From Pomphorhynchus laevis (lineage: Eukaryota; Acanthocephala; Palaeacanthocephala; Echinorhynchida; Pomphorhynchidae): DNA of 64,000 nt. The number at the start of each line of letters is the position of its first letter. The first letter of the stretch is position 1. The stretch is taken from assembly GCA_012934845.2 (NCBI GenBank), contig WNNJ02001797.1, forward strand, positions 1 through 64,000, in the 5' to 3' direction. The notes beneath the pieces are model-generated. The model did not search any database and was not told the origin of the DNA. It was given only the letters and a program-made list of their open reading frames with translations. Shown here one piece after another: positions 35,007 through 50,000 of this stretch. The position numbers were made by a program, and so were the translations under genes.

Positions 35007-36646
35007 TATATTATTTAATATAAACTAATATTATATATTAATATTATATTATATTTTTATAAGATTAATAATAGTAAGATTATTGCAAATATAGATTTTG
35101 CTTTAGGATTTATAAAAGTCTTATAAACATCTTTTCGTGTGCTTACCACTCGGAAATGGCGTTGTCGAAAATGATAGGTTACTTTATATATTCATATTTT
35201 ACAGTTTGATCCAAAACATTTGACCGTCTTGTAAATTTTTCAGTTTACGACAGATAATATATGCCTTGGCTTCCTTTGCTCGTGCTGCGAGTCTTATTAT
35301 TTTTTTTAATATTTTGTTAAAACGTTTCGTCTTTACTTAAGTCAAGAAACATATGTTCTGTATAAAACTCATATATTAAAGGATTTTATTATACCAATGC
35401 AGAATGGCGTATAAATTTTTTAAATATTTTGCATAATAGTTCGAGAGGAGATAAAAATTGAAATTTTTAAAATTCTAGTTTACTAAGAAAACATTCATTT
35501 AATAAGAGGATGAAATTAACAAAGCAAAATGATTACCATGGAAGGTTGCTAGCGCTGAATAGAAATACTCTATTATTCGATAGTTTTATTAAATCCATGT
35601 TTACGAATAGTTCAGTTTTTAAGGATCGAGTATAATCCTTTTCACTAAAAATATCAAATGCCCAAGCACAAACACGCGTTTACCATTTGAGTATTTTTAG
35701 CCTTACAAATTAGATCACTTAAATGAGTGACTACATATTTTGTATTTTAAATGAATTTAAAAAATAGAAATATATTAATGTAGAATTGTTATTAGTCCGG
35801 ATTTTTATAAACCGAGCAATTGTATATCATGTGTCATAATAAGAATAATAATCTTATAATAAGATTATTATATTTTTTATAATTTATTATTCATTTGATA
35901 CAATATTCGGTTCCCTCAAATGGGCCTTTCTACAACCAATAATAATTACGTCATTATTTTATGTGATTGGACCCGAGCTGGTAGGAAAATACTCTACAGG
36001 CAAACCGCAACAAGAATGGGGAGATCTTATACAAACAGACGAGGATCGTGTGATTGCGAACGAAATTCTTCTCTCGTTATTATATTATAATGTTTTTATT
36101 AATAATTTTGTTTAGTCATAAAACACACAACCAAAAAATATGGTCTGATCACAAAAATGAGCTCAAACGCTCATAAACTAAATCATAAGTCATTATTTTT
36201 CACGTCATCAATGTTACAGGAATCATTAGTGTCGATCTCGGCATTCGTAAACATGCCAAGGCAAACAGAGTAAGTGGAGATCGAAATATTGACTTTCATG
36301 CTAATTAATTGGATAAATGTGTCATAATACAGATTGAAGATCGTAAGGAGGTACTACTACGTTATCAAATTCCAGACCATGATAAAGCCCAGCATAGCAG
36401 TGAGGCCACCACATACGAATGCTATATTTCCACTGTTAGTGCTGTGAGCGAAATTTAGATGACAGATTAATTTTAGATTAAAGGGCTAGATTTAGCGTTA
36501 AAATTTGCTGTCTGATGAGCAGCAATTCATCGTCAAATTATAATTTCACACTACAACGGATAAAATAATTAAGTATTATGAGAAATGCTTTTAATATCAT
36601 TTTATTTTTAATTAAAAATAAAATGGAATTAAGGAACAGTATCAAA

Positions 36647-36649
<3 letters not shown>

Positions 36650-36718
<69 letters not shown>
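36650..36718. repeat. (AT)n microsatellite
   Basis: Pure AT dinucleotide tract of about 69 bases. A perfect 28-base palindrome lies just upstream at 36598-36625. Confidence 0.97.
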
Positions 36719-36724
<6 letters not shown>

Positions 36725-37701
36725 TTATCCCTCATTTTAGACGTAATTATAACTTATATATTTCAGTATTTGTGTCCGTTTCTCTTAGCTAGATGATTAA
36801 CCTGCATGCTCCTGTCAATCCATCGCCTCCAATATTTACAGCTCAGCTGTACAGTCCATTTCATAACAAGCCGGCAATTATTGAAATTCCAAGCCGATCG
36901 CATGTATGTTTTTTATGGAGAAAAGTTGTAGTTTAGATTTTAATGTTTACTGTTCAAAATCCACTCTATAATAGTGTGTAATAGTGTTGCACTCTATAAT
37001 AGTTTGTCTTAATTTTATAATATAAAATAGATCTAATTTTAATATTTATAACTATAGTTAAAATTTTTACTTTTTAAAATTACAAAAAAAATCATATGCT
37101 AGTCATAAAATGTATAGTATCTACTATTTAGAATATCTAACATTTAAATAACTTCGATTTCCTTATAGAAGGAAATTAGCTAAACTAGATATAAGACTAA
37201 ACTATTTATTTTTATTTCAATTTTCTCGGAAGGTTTATTCTATTTTTAAAATTTCATTTTTAAATAGTTATGACTATTGGAAAGTTATCTTTTTATGATA
37301 ATTGACGTCACTTTAATTTTAGTTTAATTTTAGCTAAATATATAAGTTTTTTAATTTAGTATGGAAATCTAAAACAATATAGTTTTTGATTTGATTCACT
37401 TAATTTTCTGTGCTCGTATCCCATTAAAAATAACAAAACACAAATTTTATTTTATTTTCAAATGTGATTGCTTATTAATTAAATTAATCATTGCTAATTA
37501 TAAATATATAATCATTTATATATCATTTAAAATATAATCATATATTAATCATTTATAATTATGTGACTAAATAAATGCTTACTGTTCGATATTTGTCATT
37601 CCACACTCGTTAGTGTCGTATGTTTTTATGAGAAAAATATTAAAGGCAAATGAAGAATAGTAAAATAGAGATACGAACATCACTAAAATATTCCCCTACC
37701 C

Positions 37702-37812
37702 AATTAGAGATTTATAATTTATAAATCTCTAATTTATAAATTAGAGATTTTATAAATCTCTAATTTATAAATTAGAGATTTTATAAAATCTCTAATTTTA
37801 TAAATAGAGATT
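37702..37812. repeat. palindromic AT repeat array
   Basis: Repeated AGAGATTTATAA and its complement in alternating orientation; self-complementary along its whole length. Confidence 0.9.
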
Positions 37813-40800
37813 AATATAATTATCTTTCATGCTTAATCTTTGTTCATATGACCATTTTCTCAATGTTCCGTTATTTTCCTCAAACAATGAACGACATTTT
37901 TTTATTGCCGCTCTGAATAAACTACCTTCTGTCATCGCTCAACTGCCTTCTTTCCATCCTTAAATACACTATCCGCTCTGTTTTGTCCCTTAATAATTGA
38001 TTCAATTATTCTAACTTTTTAAAACTCTCCCATACGTTCCCCCACATCAACCTCTTATCATTGTTCATACTTTTGTTTTTGTTGTTATTTTGGTAGTTTA
38101 GTGGACTTGTGGACGTATATCTACAAAAGCCACATTAATAAACCTGTACTTTAATTATAAAAATAAATTTTAATGGGGTTAACTTAATTTTCCCCGTTCA
38201 TTTTCTACTATAAATAACTAAACAACATTTTTTATTTTTAAATCTGATTGCTTAAATTATTTAAAATTTATTTTTTTTATTTGACTGATTAAATTAATCA
38301 AATAAAATTAACTTAATAATAAAATTAAATTAACTTTATGCTATTAATGCATTAATAATACATTAATGTATTTTGCATTGCTTTGAATTATTAAGTCGGT
38401 GTAGTTGACATTATGCCATATGCATGGAAGACTCTAATTTAATTTCTATCCAGTAATTTGTCAACCGATATATGTTGGTATTTGCAACACTTCAGTATTA
38501 ACGTATTAAAATGAAGGTTGATTAACATGTTTCTCTTTTCGGTTTGTAATTTTTCTTTGACAAGAAAATGTGATCGTTTTCAAATTTCTTTTGTACACAA
38601 TTTGGATAGCATCTAGTTGTTAAAATGTTTGATAAGGACTTATACTCATTATATGTCAATTACATTTTAACAGTTCTTATGTTATTTTATGTAAGTATAT
38701 CGTGTACGATTGATAGCATTGAACATAATTTAATTGTTTCAATATCGATCGATAAATATTTATTAACAATAAAATTGCCAATCAAGCTTCAAATTAAACT
38801 ATTTAGTACTTGGAAATCTCTTTTAATTCATATTTATTTAGGTCAAATTGGAAGCTTACATAAGATTGTATTTTACACTTGTAAGGTTAGTATATATTAA
38901 ATATAAGGTTTATTAATTATTTACTGCATAGACTGAATTGACTGTATTTATTTACAGAGAATATTCCACTAAGCAATTAACTGTAATTAATTATTAATTT
39001 AAATTTTTTAATTTTAATTAATTATTTAATTTTTTGATATCAATAATTTTAATTGTTGATAAAAAAATTTCAAGGAAAGAAATTCTTATGACAGATCTTT
39101 ATCATGATCTTAAATTATAGTTCATATTACGCTTTTGCTTGTCAAGCAGCTGCTGTACAGCTTCTGTTTATTAATATTAATTTTGAATTTCGTATTTATT
39201 TTTTATTTCATAATGTATAGACACCATGCATATTTCACAATAAAATACCCTTATAATTACCTAAATAATTAAAATATAATTACAATTACCATAACAATGG
39301 TTTCGCTTGGAAACCGAAATATTGGTTTTAACAACAATGTTCTGTCGGCGGATGCCTTTTCTTCTTTCAACATTAATATTTTTAGTTTATTATTTATTAT
39401 TTGAGATAAAAATAAATTATTATTATATTATTAATATTTATCTTTTGAGTGCGACATTTTACATAATAATAGTAATACTTTTAAAATTGTCCTTAGATAC
39501 GTCAAAAGTAACTCACAATTCGATTGTTGAGTTACTATCCACATTTTTCTACTCAATAGTAAAATACAGATATGAATTTACCATTTCATTACATTTTAGC
39601 TTTCAATATAAATTTTTGAATATCATTTAAATTGTTGTAACACTTTTTCTACGAGAATGTGTTTTATATGGCTTTCAATCTAATAGTTTTATAGCAATTA
39701 AATTTTATAAAATTTACAAACAATAAAGATATGATAAGAGAATATATAGAATCACTTAAGTTAAATAAGTAACGCTCAAACGTGCGATAATGGGAAATAA
39801 TCTTTTAATTGACTATTAAAGTCAATAATAGTCATTGTAATATTGTAAACTCCGTGTTAGGTGTTAAAACTTCGACCATACACTCTATTAAGTAAGCGCA
39901 CGTAAAAATTACAAGGTCGCTTGGTTTCGAAGGACTAAGGGTACTCGATGACAAAGATGTTCATCAGCATTGTTTATATTCTGGAATATGAATAAGCAAT
40001 TTATGATTATATTATTTATATAATTTACAGCTTTTCCTAGATTCAAGTATATTTAATATATTTAATATATAATATTTAATTGCCTTATTTATTTTTAAAA
40101 TTCTTATTTTAGAAATACTTAGAGAACTGTATATTTTTATGTATTTATAAATCTTGTAAAGACTTATGAATGTTAAATATAAAATTTTTATAAAATCTTT
40201 AAGTATAATAAAAATTTATAATCTTTATTTATCATTATTATTTATTAATAAATTGTTAATTTTTATAAGTCTTGTTAATTATATATATATTTTTATAAAT
40301 TTGGTTTATAACAATTTTAAAATTATTGAATTGTTTATTCAAAATATTCGATTTTCATAAAATGAAATTACGTAAAATGAAATTATTTATGCTATAAACT
40401 TTTTGTAAATTAAAAGATTTTTGGAACAGTTTAATTCTTTAAATTTATAGAATGCTCGATAAATGCTTTAAGAATTATCAATCAATAATAAAATATTAAA
40501 ATGACTTTAATTTATGATAGTTTTGTAAACTCTAAAACTTGTTATTTCTTCGTTACATTTCTTACATTTTTTTGTAAGTTGCTTCTTACATTTCTTAATT
40601 TAGTTTTATATCTTTTAAATTTTGATTTCACCTTTTTATGAAATTTTTTATTTTATCTGAAGTAAAAATATTATTAAAATATACTCAAAAATACAAAATA
40701 AAATATTCAATGTTAAAAATATATTTTTAAATTTGAAAAATACAAAGAAATTATAGCGAAATTATATTTTTTAGTAAAATACAATATATTATCACAAATA

Positions 40801-40974
40801 CAATGCTTTTAGAATTTTTTCTAACTGTTAAAAAGTTAAAGACTTATTTATTATTTTGTCTGTAAGTTTTCCATTTCGCTTTGTTAGTTTATAAAATGCA
40901 ACTCAATATTTAAAAAATGTGTACACTTCTCGTTTCTTATTTTGTTAAGATCTGCATGGATTGAATTTTTCCAG

Positions 40975-41024
40975 AGGGACAAAAGATCCGTAAACAGCGT
41001 TTTAACTACATACACTAAGATTGG
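40975..41024 (+). CDS. DOT1L: DOT1L exon a
   Basis: Acceptor TTTTTCCAG, donor GTAAGT. Encodes RDKRSVNSVLTTYTKI plus two bases of a Gly codon, matching the stretch before FESMQRLCDKYN in vertebrate DOT1L. A 71-base intron follows. Confidence 0.7.
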
Positions 41025-44000
41025 GTAAGTAGATTAGCTCAAAAATAGTTTGATACTATTTTTGAAATACTATTTATGATAATATTTTTTGATAGCACAC
41101 TTGAAGAGCTACAGCGTTATGTTGATGAATTTAACAAATTGTCTTTTCAATTAAGACGACAAGCTTATGAAGTAAGTGGTTCTCAAAATATCTAATCGAT
41201 TTACTGTTCAACTATTAATTTTATTATTTTTACTTTTGTAAATTACGCGGTATCTCTTTAATTTAATACGTCCTTTTTTGAACTTAATGAAGTTAAGGTA
41301 GTCTCAGTTTTAATTGTGACTAAATAAATGCTTACTTTAACTCACACTCGTTGGTGTCGTATGTTTCTATCAGAACAATATTAAAGATTATATTTTTAAT
41401 TTTAAATATTAAAGACAAATAAAGAATAGTATAATAGAGATACGAACATCACAAAAAATTCCTCTTCTCTAATCAAATTAATCAAAATATTTAGGATTCT
41501 AAATTGATAAATTCTATATTCTAGATTGATGGGCGTTATAGTTATATCCTAATATAAGATTAATTTTTCTAACGCTTCTTTTATAAAGCGGACTAAAATC
41601 GTATGTATTTATATTCTGAAATTTTTTTCCTTTTGTGCTCTAAAAATTCTTTTGTATAATTAATACTAAAATAGTGTTTTATACCGTTATTATAGGAACG
41701 AAGAATAAGAAAATATCCTTTATTTGATAAAGATTCTATATTTCGATAGCTCCTGCTATCATCATCAGGATTACAAAAAAATGTTTCACAACATTATACC
41801 AGTATTAACCTTGATTATCCTACAATATTTTTTGAAGTGTGCTTTAATTACTTTAAGTATTTTATTCCTATAAACAGAAAACGGTTTTAATGTACATTTA
41901 AAACCACTATGAACTTATTGGATTTTTGTGTAATTTTGGATTCCAATAATGTATGGTTTACCTATATATAGGTAAACTGATTATAATTTTACTATATAAT
42001 TTTACATATTTTGGATGCTAATATAATATAGGTACACATTTCAGCTGTGAAATATACACAGCTGTAGTGACACAGCTTTAATATACTGTAGAAATATGTG
42101 ACTTTGTTTTTAGTCACATATCATATTTTATTTAAGCATAATATTAATTCAAAAAAATTAATTTTTGTGAATGAATTTTTTAAGGTTAATTTATATAAAT
42201 TACACAAATAAATTGTTACAGGAATCTAAAAATATGATTACTTTATTTAATTATTTTAATTAAATATTTTAGTTTTTATATAATATACAATATATATAAA
42301 TATATACAATATATATTTTAGTTATTATACAATATAATATTTTAGTTAATTAATTTTTTTATAATTTTTAATGATCTTTTATTTTTTTATAATTTTCAAA
42401 CTTCTTCAATGTTTATTTTGCTTTATAACACCTATGCAAAAAATCTTAATTCGAAAATCAAATTTATTTGATTTTCGAAATCAAATTACAATTCGTAATT
42501 TGAATGTTTATATTTATCTTTATTGATATGATATGCACTATTCTAGACGTAATTTTCATCTATTTTTATGTCTCCTTATTTATTTAAATTATTTAAAAAT
42601 ATTTGTGTTGTCCTACTAATTCGTATGTTTCTCGTAAGGAAAGTTTTCGTGGAAATTTCTTATTTTTTAAATGAAGCAATTTGTGGTCTCCTACCAATGC
42701 GTAATATTTTTGTTTAATAAATTATTTTTCGAATAATTTTTGAAATTAATTTTGATAATAATGTTTTTATATTTTTAATAATTTTAGTATATATCGAATA
42801 TGCATACATTACGATATAAGTTTATTATCGTCTGAGTTAGTTATTTTTATGTTCATGTATTTGACATTGATATTTTTGATATTTTGAAATAAATATAAAC
42901 ATCTTTATATCTTCTTTTATCACCTTCCCTTTCTACATTTATTTAATTTTTATATAATTTTTAGAAGATGATAATCGATTATCGCCTTAATTGAAGGGTT
43001 TTTAATATTCATATCTGATTTTATTTAAATTTATATCAAAAATAAAAGCATTTAAAATTCAGAAAATGTTTGCTAGATATCGCTATTTATTGAAGTTATT
43101 TTTAAATAATATTTTGAAAATTAAAATTTGTATTGGAATGAATCAATTAATGTAAATCAATTATTTATTTGGTTATTCGAAAACTTCTTAAATAAGAACT
43201 TTTTAAATTAGGATGCTATTCAACAAGAGCAGAATGAGAATATTAATAATTTTGAACAATTTACATGCACACGTATACCTCAACGACCATCTAGATATTT
43301 GATGAAAAACTTAATGGATGTAATGTATGCTCGGGCTGTTAAGAATCCTTTAACTTTGAACTATTACGGAGCATTTTCGCCTGAGGTGGGTAAATGTTTA
43401 CAATGAATGATATCATCCATGTTTTTATTCAATGTTTTGATTGCTGATAAGTCTTTGTTTAGAATCTACAAGTGAAATATAATAATTTTATAAATTAACA
43501 AAGAAGGAAACTAAAATTTTTGGTGAAACATGAAAAGTAACAAACTTTTGGTTAAATGTTCGATTGTATAGGTGTTTATTCTTTCACGTATATAGAAATC
43601 GATTGCATTGGGGTAGTTCCATCTCACTTTCTCTGTAGTTAATCGTAACGTAGTTGATGCTTTATCTTTACGATTATGTGAATCGATATCGTAATGCGTT
43701 CTCGTAACGACTATGGTAATCGATTCCTTAATTCTCAGTTTCGTTTTACGTTCTCTATAACTAATGTTTGTGTTTGGAAACAGATGTGTTGATGTTCAGC
43801 TTTACTCATTACCAAACATCTCCCATTGAATTAAACTAACCTTGAATCCACACAGGGATGAGTTTTAGAATTTATTAACTACATCAAGAAAATATATCAA
43901 AAGAAATTTTAATTTTTTATATAAAAAACGAATAATCCCCATTATTCGTTTAATGATCGATTAAATACTGATCGATTTGCTGTTAAATCGATCAGTATGT

Positions 44001-47000
44001 CAATCTGATCTGTATGTCTATTCGATCTGTCTGTCAAACTTTAGCTATTTTGATTCATTAGTTATATGTAACTGTGTTGCTAAATATATTTTATATTTCC
44101 AATACCTACGTCTCACGTTTCGGTATTTTTATCGAAAATTTCAATCCTAGCAATGACCGCACAATTTAATCAACCAAAAATTAGAATGTAAATTATAGAT
44201 GACTAGTTTGATAATAGTAATTAATTTCAAAAATAGGTAGGTTTTCAATTCTTATGTTGTACCTCCTTATCAACGATGATTTAATTTGAAATCATAAATG
44301 ATTTTAATAAAATTTGCAAGATATATGACGAATGTCTTTTATTAAATCTAATTGTTAATATAGCAAACGAGTCGCGTAATCGTCAGCCAACATTAAAAGA
44401 ACCAAAACGTGAAACGTAGGTATTGGATCAGTAGCTGATGATGTCAATTAATATGAAATGTAGCATACTACTGTTGGCTTATAGATAGGATTAAAGTAGC
44501 GTGCAGAATAAAAATAGTCATCAAAATTTCTATAGTAACAATAACTGCAAGGTACATCAACTTAAAATTAGGAAAAAATCTATATATTACTAATTTGGTA
44601 ATATTAATCATAATGAAATCTAGGTGTTTAAATCGAAGGTTACAATTTCTCCTACCAACGCAGATTTAATTTAAAATCATAAATGATTTTAATTAAATTT
44701 GCAAGATGTAAGACTAATGCCTATTATTAAATCTAATTTTTAATAAAAGCAAACGAGTCGCGTAATCGTCAGGCAACATTAAAACAGTCTTAAACGTGAA
44801 ATGTAGGTATTGGATCAGTAGTTGATGACTCCATCAATCCTGAAATGTACCGTACTGCTGTTGACAGGATAAAAATTGTTAAAATTTCAATGGTAACAAT
44901 TAAATTTGCAAAATGTAAGACGAATGCCTATCATTAAATCTAATTTTCTAATAAAAGCAGACGATTCGAGTGATAGTCAGCCAACATTAAAAGGACCGAA
45001 ACGTGAAATGTAGGTATTGGATCAGTAGCTGACGAGCTCCACAAATCCTTAAATGTAGCGTACTGCTGTTGACAGAATGAAAATTGTCAAAATTTCAATG
45101 TTAACATTGAAATTAATTTAATTAATTTAACTGCTGTTTAAAATTGTTTATTATTTAAATTTTAAAATTTTATTTACCAATATTTTTGATTTATAATATA
45201 AAATAGGTAGACTCAGTAAACTTATCTGATTATTATAAATGCCATAAAATTTCAATGTCACAAATTTTAATCAGAATAATTTTTATAATTATATTAAGTT
45301 TATTTATTTATTTCATTAGTTTTTAACGAATTTTTTCAGGCTTATGGAGAATCATCGTATGAACTTATTGAATACCTTTTAAACCTTTTGATGATGAAAG
45401 AAAATGATGTTTTTGTGGATCTTGGAAGCGGTAACTAATTCTGTTTTATTTTTAATCATTTCTCAATATTAAAAAAACAATATTTTTGATATTTTTCACG
45501 TTTAACAATAGGATAGAAATTGTTGAAAGTCAAAATGCTACTTTGGGGATGCCGGTGATGATAAAATGTCATCTGCATGCGTTTCATATTAAAAGCGTTT
45601 AAACGCAAACGGTTATTTAATGCCAAATTTTATGTTTTAATTCTATTAAATTGCGCATATTGGATGATTAATCCAATATATTTATTGGATGATGATACTG
45701 AATAATATTATTTTATGTTTGGCTAACATTAACTTCTAATATTCCCGTACTAATCGCGTTATCGACAATTCACAGCATAAATTTTCTCATTTAAAAATAA
45801 CATTTCTCATTCGTAATATTTGAAATGTTTTCTAGTTAAAAATGAATGAACTTTTATGCAAGCATAAAAGTTTCAATAAAAAAGAAGGTTTTTTAATAAA
45901 ATTCTAAAAATAAAGTTATTTCAACTATATTTCGTTGATTTGTTTATACAATGTTTTGCAATTTTAATCGACATATCACATTTCAATGTTCTACGTAATT
46001 TTTATTTCTTCATGGATTGTTGCCAGACAGGATGATTGGATAAAAAATCGTATAATTGTCTCCCATCGTCACAGAAGACATTCTGCATATTTTTAATTTT
46101 TCTGTCTTTATTTGAATGGTTTGATTTTCAGCAGTTCTTTAGTAGACAAAATCTTTACGAAAGCAAGTTGATACCGGTTTTCAGTTCGTTTTTAAAGCTT
46201 TGTTTCTTATTATTGATTCACTGGGCGGTTGCGAGCAGATAGCGTAGCCACAACTGTGCAATGATTCACATTGAGCAAACGAGATAACATACCGTAGTTT
46301 TGTTTTAGACAAATAAATTGTGTTCCAATTGTAAGTACTATAGTAGCCCAATTATAGTTAATTGAATATTTAATAAATACCAAATTAAATATTTTGATAA
46401 ATCAAAATTATTTAAAAGTAGGAACATATATATTTAGACTAGTAAAAGGTGTTCCAATGGGTGGTAATAGTAGCCCAATTATAGCTGACTTGTTTTTAAG
46501 CTTTATAGAATATGAATTTGTTCATAACTGTGTAAAAACTAAATCTAAATTATATAAATATATGAAATATATGTTTCGATACATTGATGATATATGTGTA
46601 TTTAATTCTAATAATTTTTATTCAATAAGCGAACAAATTTATCCGGAAAGCATTATTCTTAATAAAAACCAATTAATGATAAAGAAGGTGTATATCTAGA
46701 TATGAACATTAAATTAACATTAACTAAAACTACTATTAATTTATATCGTAAAGATGACATATTTAAATTTACAAGAAACATATTTGTGCATGAGCATTCA
46801 TGCATACCATATAATATAATACATTTAGTAATGAAATTTTAAGAATTGCAAAAATTCGTAACGATATTGGTTTTCTTCAAAATCAGATACATATTTTAAA
46901 CTAGGTTATAATTTTTATTCAATAAGCGAACAAATTTATCCAGGTCGTCCTATTCTTAAAAGCTAATATTAATGATAAAGAATGTATATATCTAGATATA

Positions 47001-50000
47001 AACATTAAATTAACATCATTTAAAACTACTGTTAATTTATATCGTAAAGATGACATATTTAAATTTACAAGAAACATATTTTTGCTTGAGCATTCACACA
47101 TACCATATAATATAAAATCTAATCTAATAAAATATAATCTAATCTATAAAATCTAATCTAAATATTTCGATACATTTTATGTGCTTTGATGGGAGTTAAT
47201 AGTAACCCAATAATAGCTGGCTCTTTTTAAACTTTAAAGAACATGAATATGTTCATAGCTGTTTAAAAAATAAATTTAAATTATATAAATATATGAAATA
47301 TATGTTTCGATACATTGATGATATATGTGTATTTAACTCTAATAATTTTTATTCAATAAGCGAACAAATTTATCCAGAAAGCCTTATTCTTAACAAAACC
47401 AATATTAATGATAATGAAGGTGTAAATCCAGATATTGTGAATATTGCATACACGAGCCACTATTCTTCACTGGTCGGTTAAAAGGACCGACGAAACACGA
47501 AACGTAGGCGTGGGCTCACTGCTGATGAGGTCTACCCACGCTGATTGTAGTGTACAGTGATGCTGATAGGATTCAAACAACCACACGAGGGTAATATCAA
47601 ACCGACCAGTGAAGAATATACAGATATGAACATTAAATTAAGACTACTTTTACTTCATATCGTGAAGATGATCTTAGACTTCATATCTCTTTTATTTTCT
47701 TCAGGTGTAGGTAACATTGTTTTACAAGTTGCAGCCTTATCACGATGTAGATTATGTGTTGGTATTGAAAAAGCTGATTGTCCGTCTGAATTCGCTCAGG
47801 TAAAGATAGATTTTCCTTCACGTATCAATTAAAGAAACGGTTGATTTTCATTCACGACAGAATTAAAAGCTTTTACAATTAATAATTTGTTTATTTTAAA
47901 TATTTATTAATTACTTCTAATAGAACATGGCAAAGGAATTTAAGTTTTGGATGGCATGGTTTTGCAAGTCTCACGCAAAGTTTAAGGTTCAAATATTTTT
48001 TATTTTGATATCACAATATACCTTGGGTTTTATAGCTATTCAAAGGCGATTTTCTTTCTGAAGAATTTAATCATTATTATAACGAAGCAACGTATGTGTA
48101 ATTATGATTTAGTTTCGTGTGTTAAAGTTATGTTTGTTAAGTATCATATTTGCAAATAACGTGGCCTTCGGATCAATCATTGATCACCAATTAAAGTTAC
48201 GTTTTCTTAATCTACGCCATGGAGCAGTTGTCATTTCATCAAAGGAGTTTGTTCCTGCAAGGTATCGTTACAATAGCAGAACTGCGGAAGGTAATCTACT
48301 TTTAAATAAAATATCATTACCCTCTTTTTTGTAAAAATTGATTTATCAAGAGAGTTGATTTTGATAATAATTTATTAAAATTAATTAATTTAAGCTATAA
48401 AAATTACGAATAAATAAAAATATTATAATATTTATAAATTAAATAATAATTTATTAATTTATATTTATTTATAATTAAATTATTTATCAAAAAAAGTATT
48501 TTATAAATATAGGTACGAAGAAGAAAATATCCTTTTTTTGATTAAATAAAGGATAATACCTTCTGATACCTTCTGCTATCAGAAAAAAATGTTTTAAAAA
48601 TGATTACAAACAAATGTTTCACAAATGTTTGATAATAATTTAACAAGTTTATCAAATTTTTATATTAAGCTATAAGAATTACGAATAAATAAAAATAATA
48701 ATTTGAAATAATAAAAATATTTAATAATTAAATATTTATTTAATATTAAATATATTTAATATTAATATTTACAAATAAATATTATATATGATGACTGAAA
48801 ACCGCTATATTTTTTCCTTAGATTTTATTTTTTAATTAGTTAATAAAATATTGAATAACAAATATCCGGACATACAACGGAGTGTGATAATAGAAAATAC
48901 TGATAGCATTACGATTTAATAACAACATTACGACGGACGTATATAGGAAACGTAATATATAATGGTGTCCAAGAAATTCGAATTCGCATGTACTGACACA
49001 AAAAAGTTATGGCCACTAGAGCGCGTTATAATCGGACTGTTAATATATGCGTCAGTCAATTAGCTGTTGCCTCAAGAATTAAATTCATATCAACTCTTTG
49101 AAAACAGGCTCGAGTGATAAGCTCGAGCCTGTTACACAGGATTAATACCTGCAATATCAATAAAGAAAACTAATCTAGAAGAAATCTTAAGAAAGCTAAT
49201 CTTAAAAAAGTTAAAATCTTAGAAGAAATGAGTGACAACTATGTTGGACAAGAATCTTTTTTCATTTGTCGTAATTTAAAGTAATCAGGTTTTTTGTTTT
49301 GCGTTTAATATTAAAAAACAGTCTCCCAGTAAATATTTCCTTATACCATTCAAAGAAAGCTACTCCAGCCGGACAATTTAGGAACAAACCTAAATATGAG
49401 TCGATTAATGTCACTTGAAATCCCATGTCTGAATTGTCCAAATATTTTGGACAATCAAAACAAGGCTTGACAACGAGAATTAAGAAACATAAATTTAACT
49501 TTAAAAAGTGTGATACTTCATCAGCATTAGTAAATCATTGGCTGAATCATAACCACGAACCTGATTTTTCCAGTTCTAAGTTCTTGGAGAATAAAGACAG
49601 CCCCGCTGCTATGTTGGGTAGAGGAGTTAAACGCCTGATAAGATAAAGTTACATAACATTCAGTTATGCTAACACGATGGTTATAAGAACAATTGGAAGT
49701 TATTTATCTCTACTAGCACAATACAAAATCGGTAGAATTTTCATCGTTGGTTTCTTCCGTTTTTATTGTATAAATACATCATTTTTTCATGTCAAAACAT
49801 GACTTGAAAAGGAATATTGCAATAGTCGAAAATTTGTGAGCAATAATTTTTTATTTTATTATTATTTTCGTTGTTTAAACGTCCAGAACAATTTAAGTAC
49901 ACATTAAACTTTTTATTGAACAATATTTAACACATTCATAGTTATCGGAAGTTAGTTATCCTTACTAGCACACTACAAAATCGGTAGAGTTTTCATCGTT

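Larger units (their letters stand above)
30991..40974. other. AT-rich interval, no supported gene
   Basis: About 10 kb of strongly AT-rich DNA. Small ORFs (for example 31922-32215, 38625-38900, 39307-39630, 40166-40360) have AT-driven composition and no motifs. The missing first exons and promoter of the downstream DOT1L gene could be here or beyond, but I could not identify them. Repeats seen: TTGTCAGTTGCATGG-type units at 31060-31165, a two-copy repeat of about 64 bp at 33082-33203, a two-copy repeat of about 60 bp at 33717-33830, and those listed separately. Confidence 0.6.

Noticed and set aside
38625-40360. ORFs at 38625-38900, 39307-39630 and 40166-40360 as missing DOT1L 5' exons or membrane proteins
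   Set aside because: Hydrophobic AT-driven composition, no DOT1L N-terminal similarity and no matching splice phase found.
44421-45035. Canonical hammerhead ribozyme in the forward repeat units
   Set aside because: CTGATGA and GAAA are present, but the sequence between them forms no stem II and the long stem encloses CTGATGA; reported only as a structured-RNA candidate.
46036-46242. ORF MDKKSYNCLPSSQ... as a small membrane protein or exon
   Set aside because: No homology, no fitting splice phase; Phe/Leu richness follows from AT composition.
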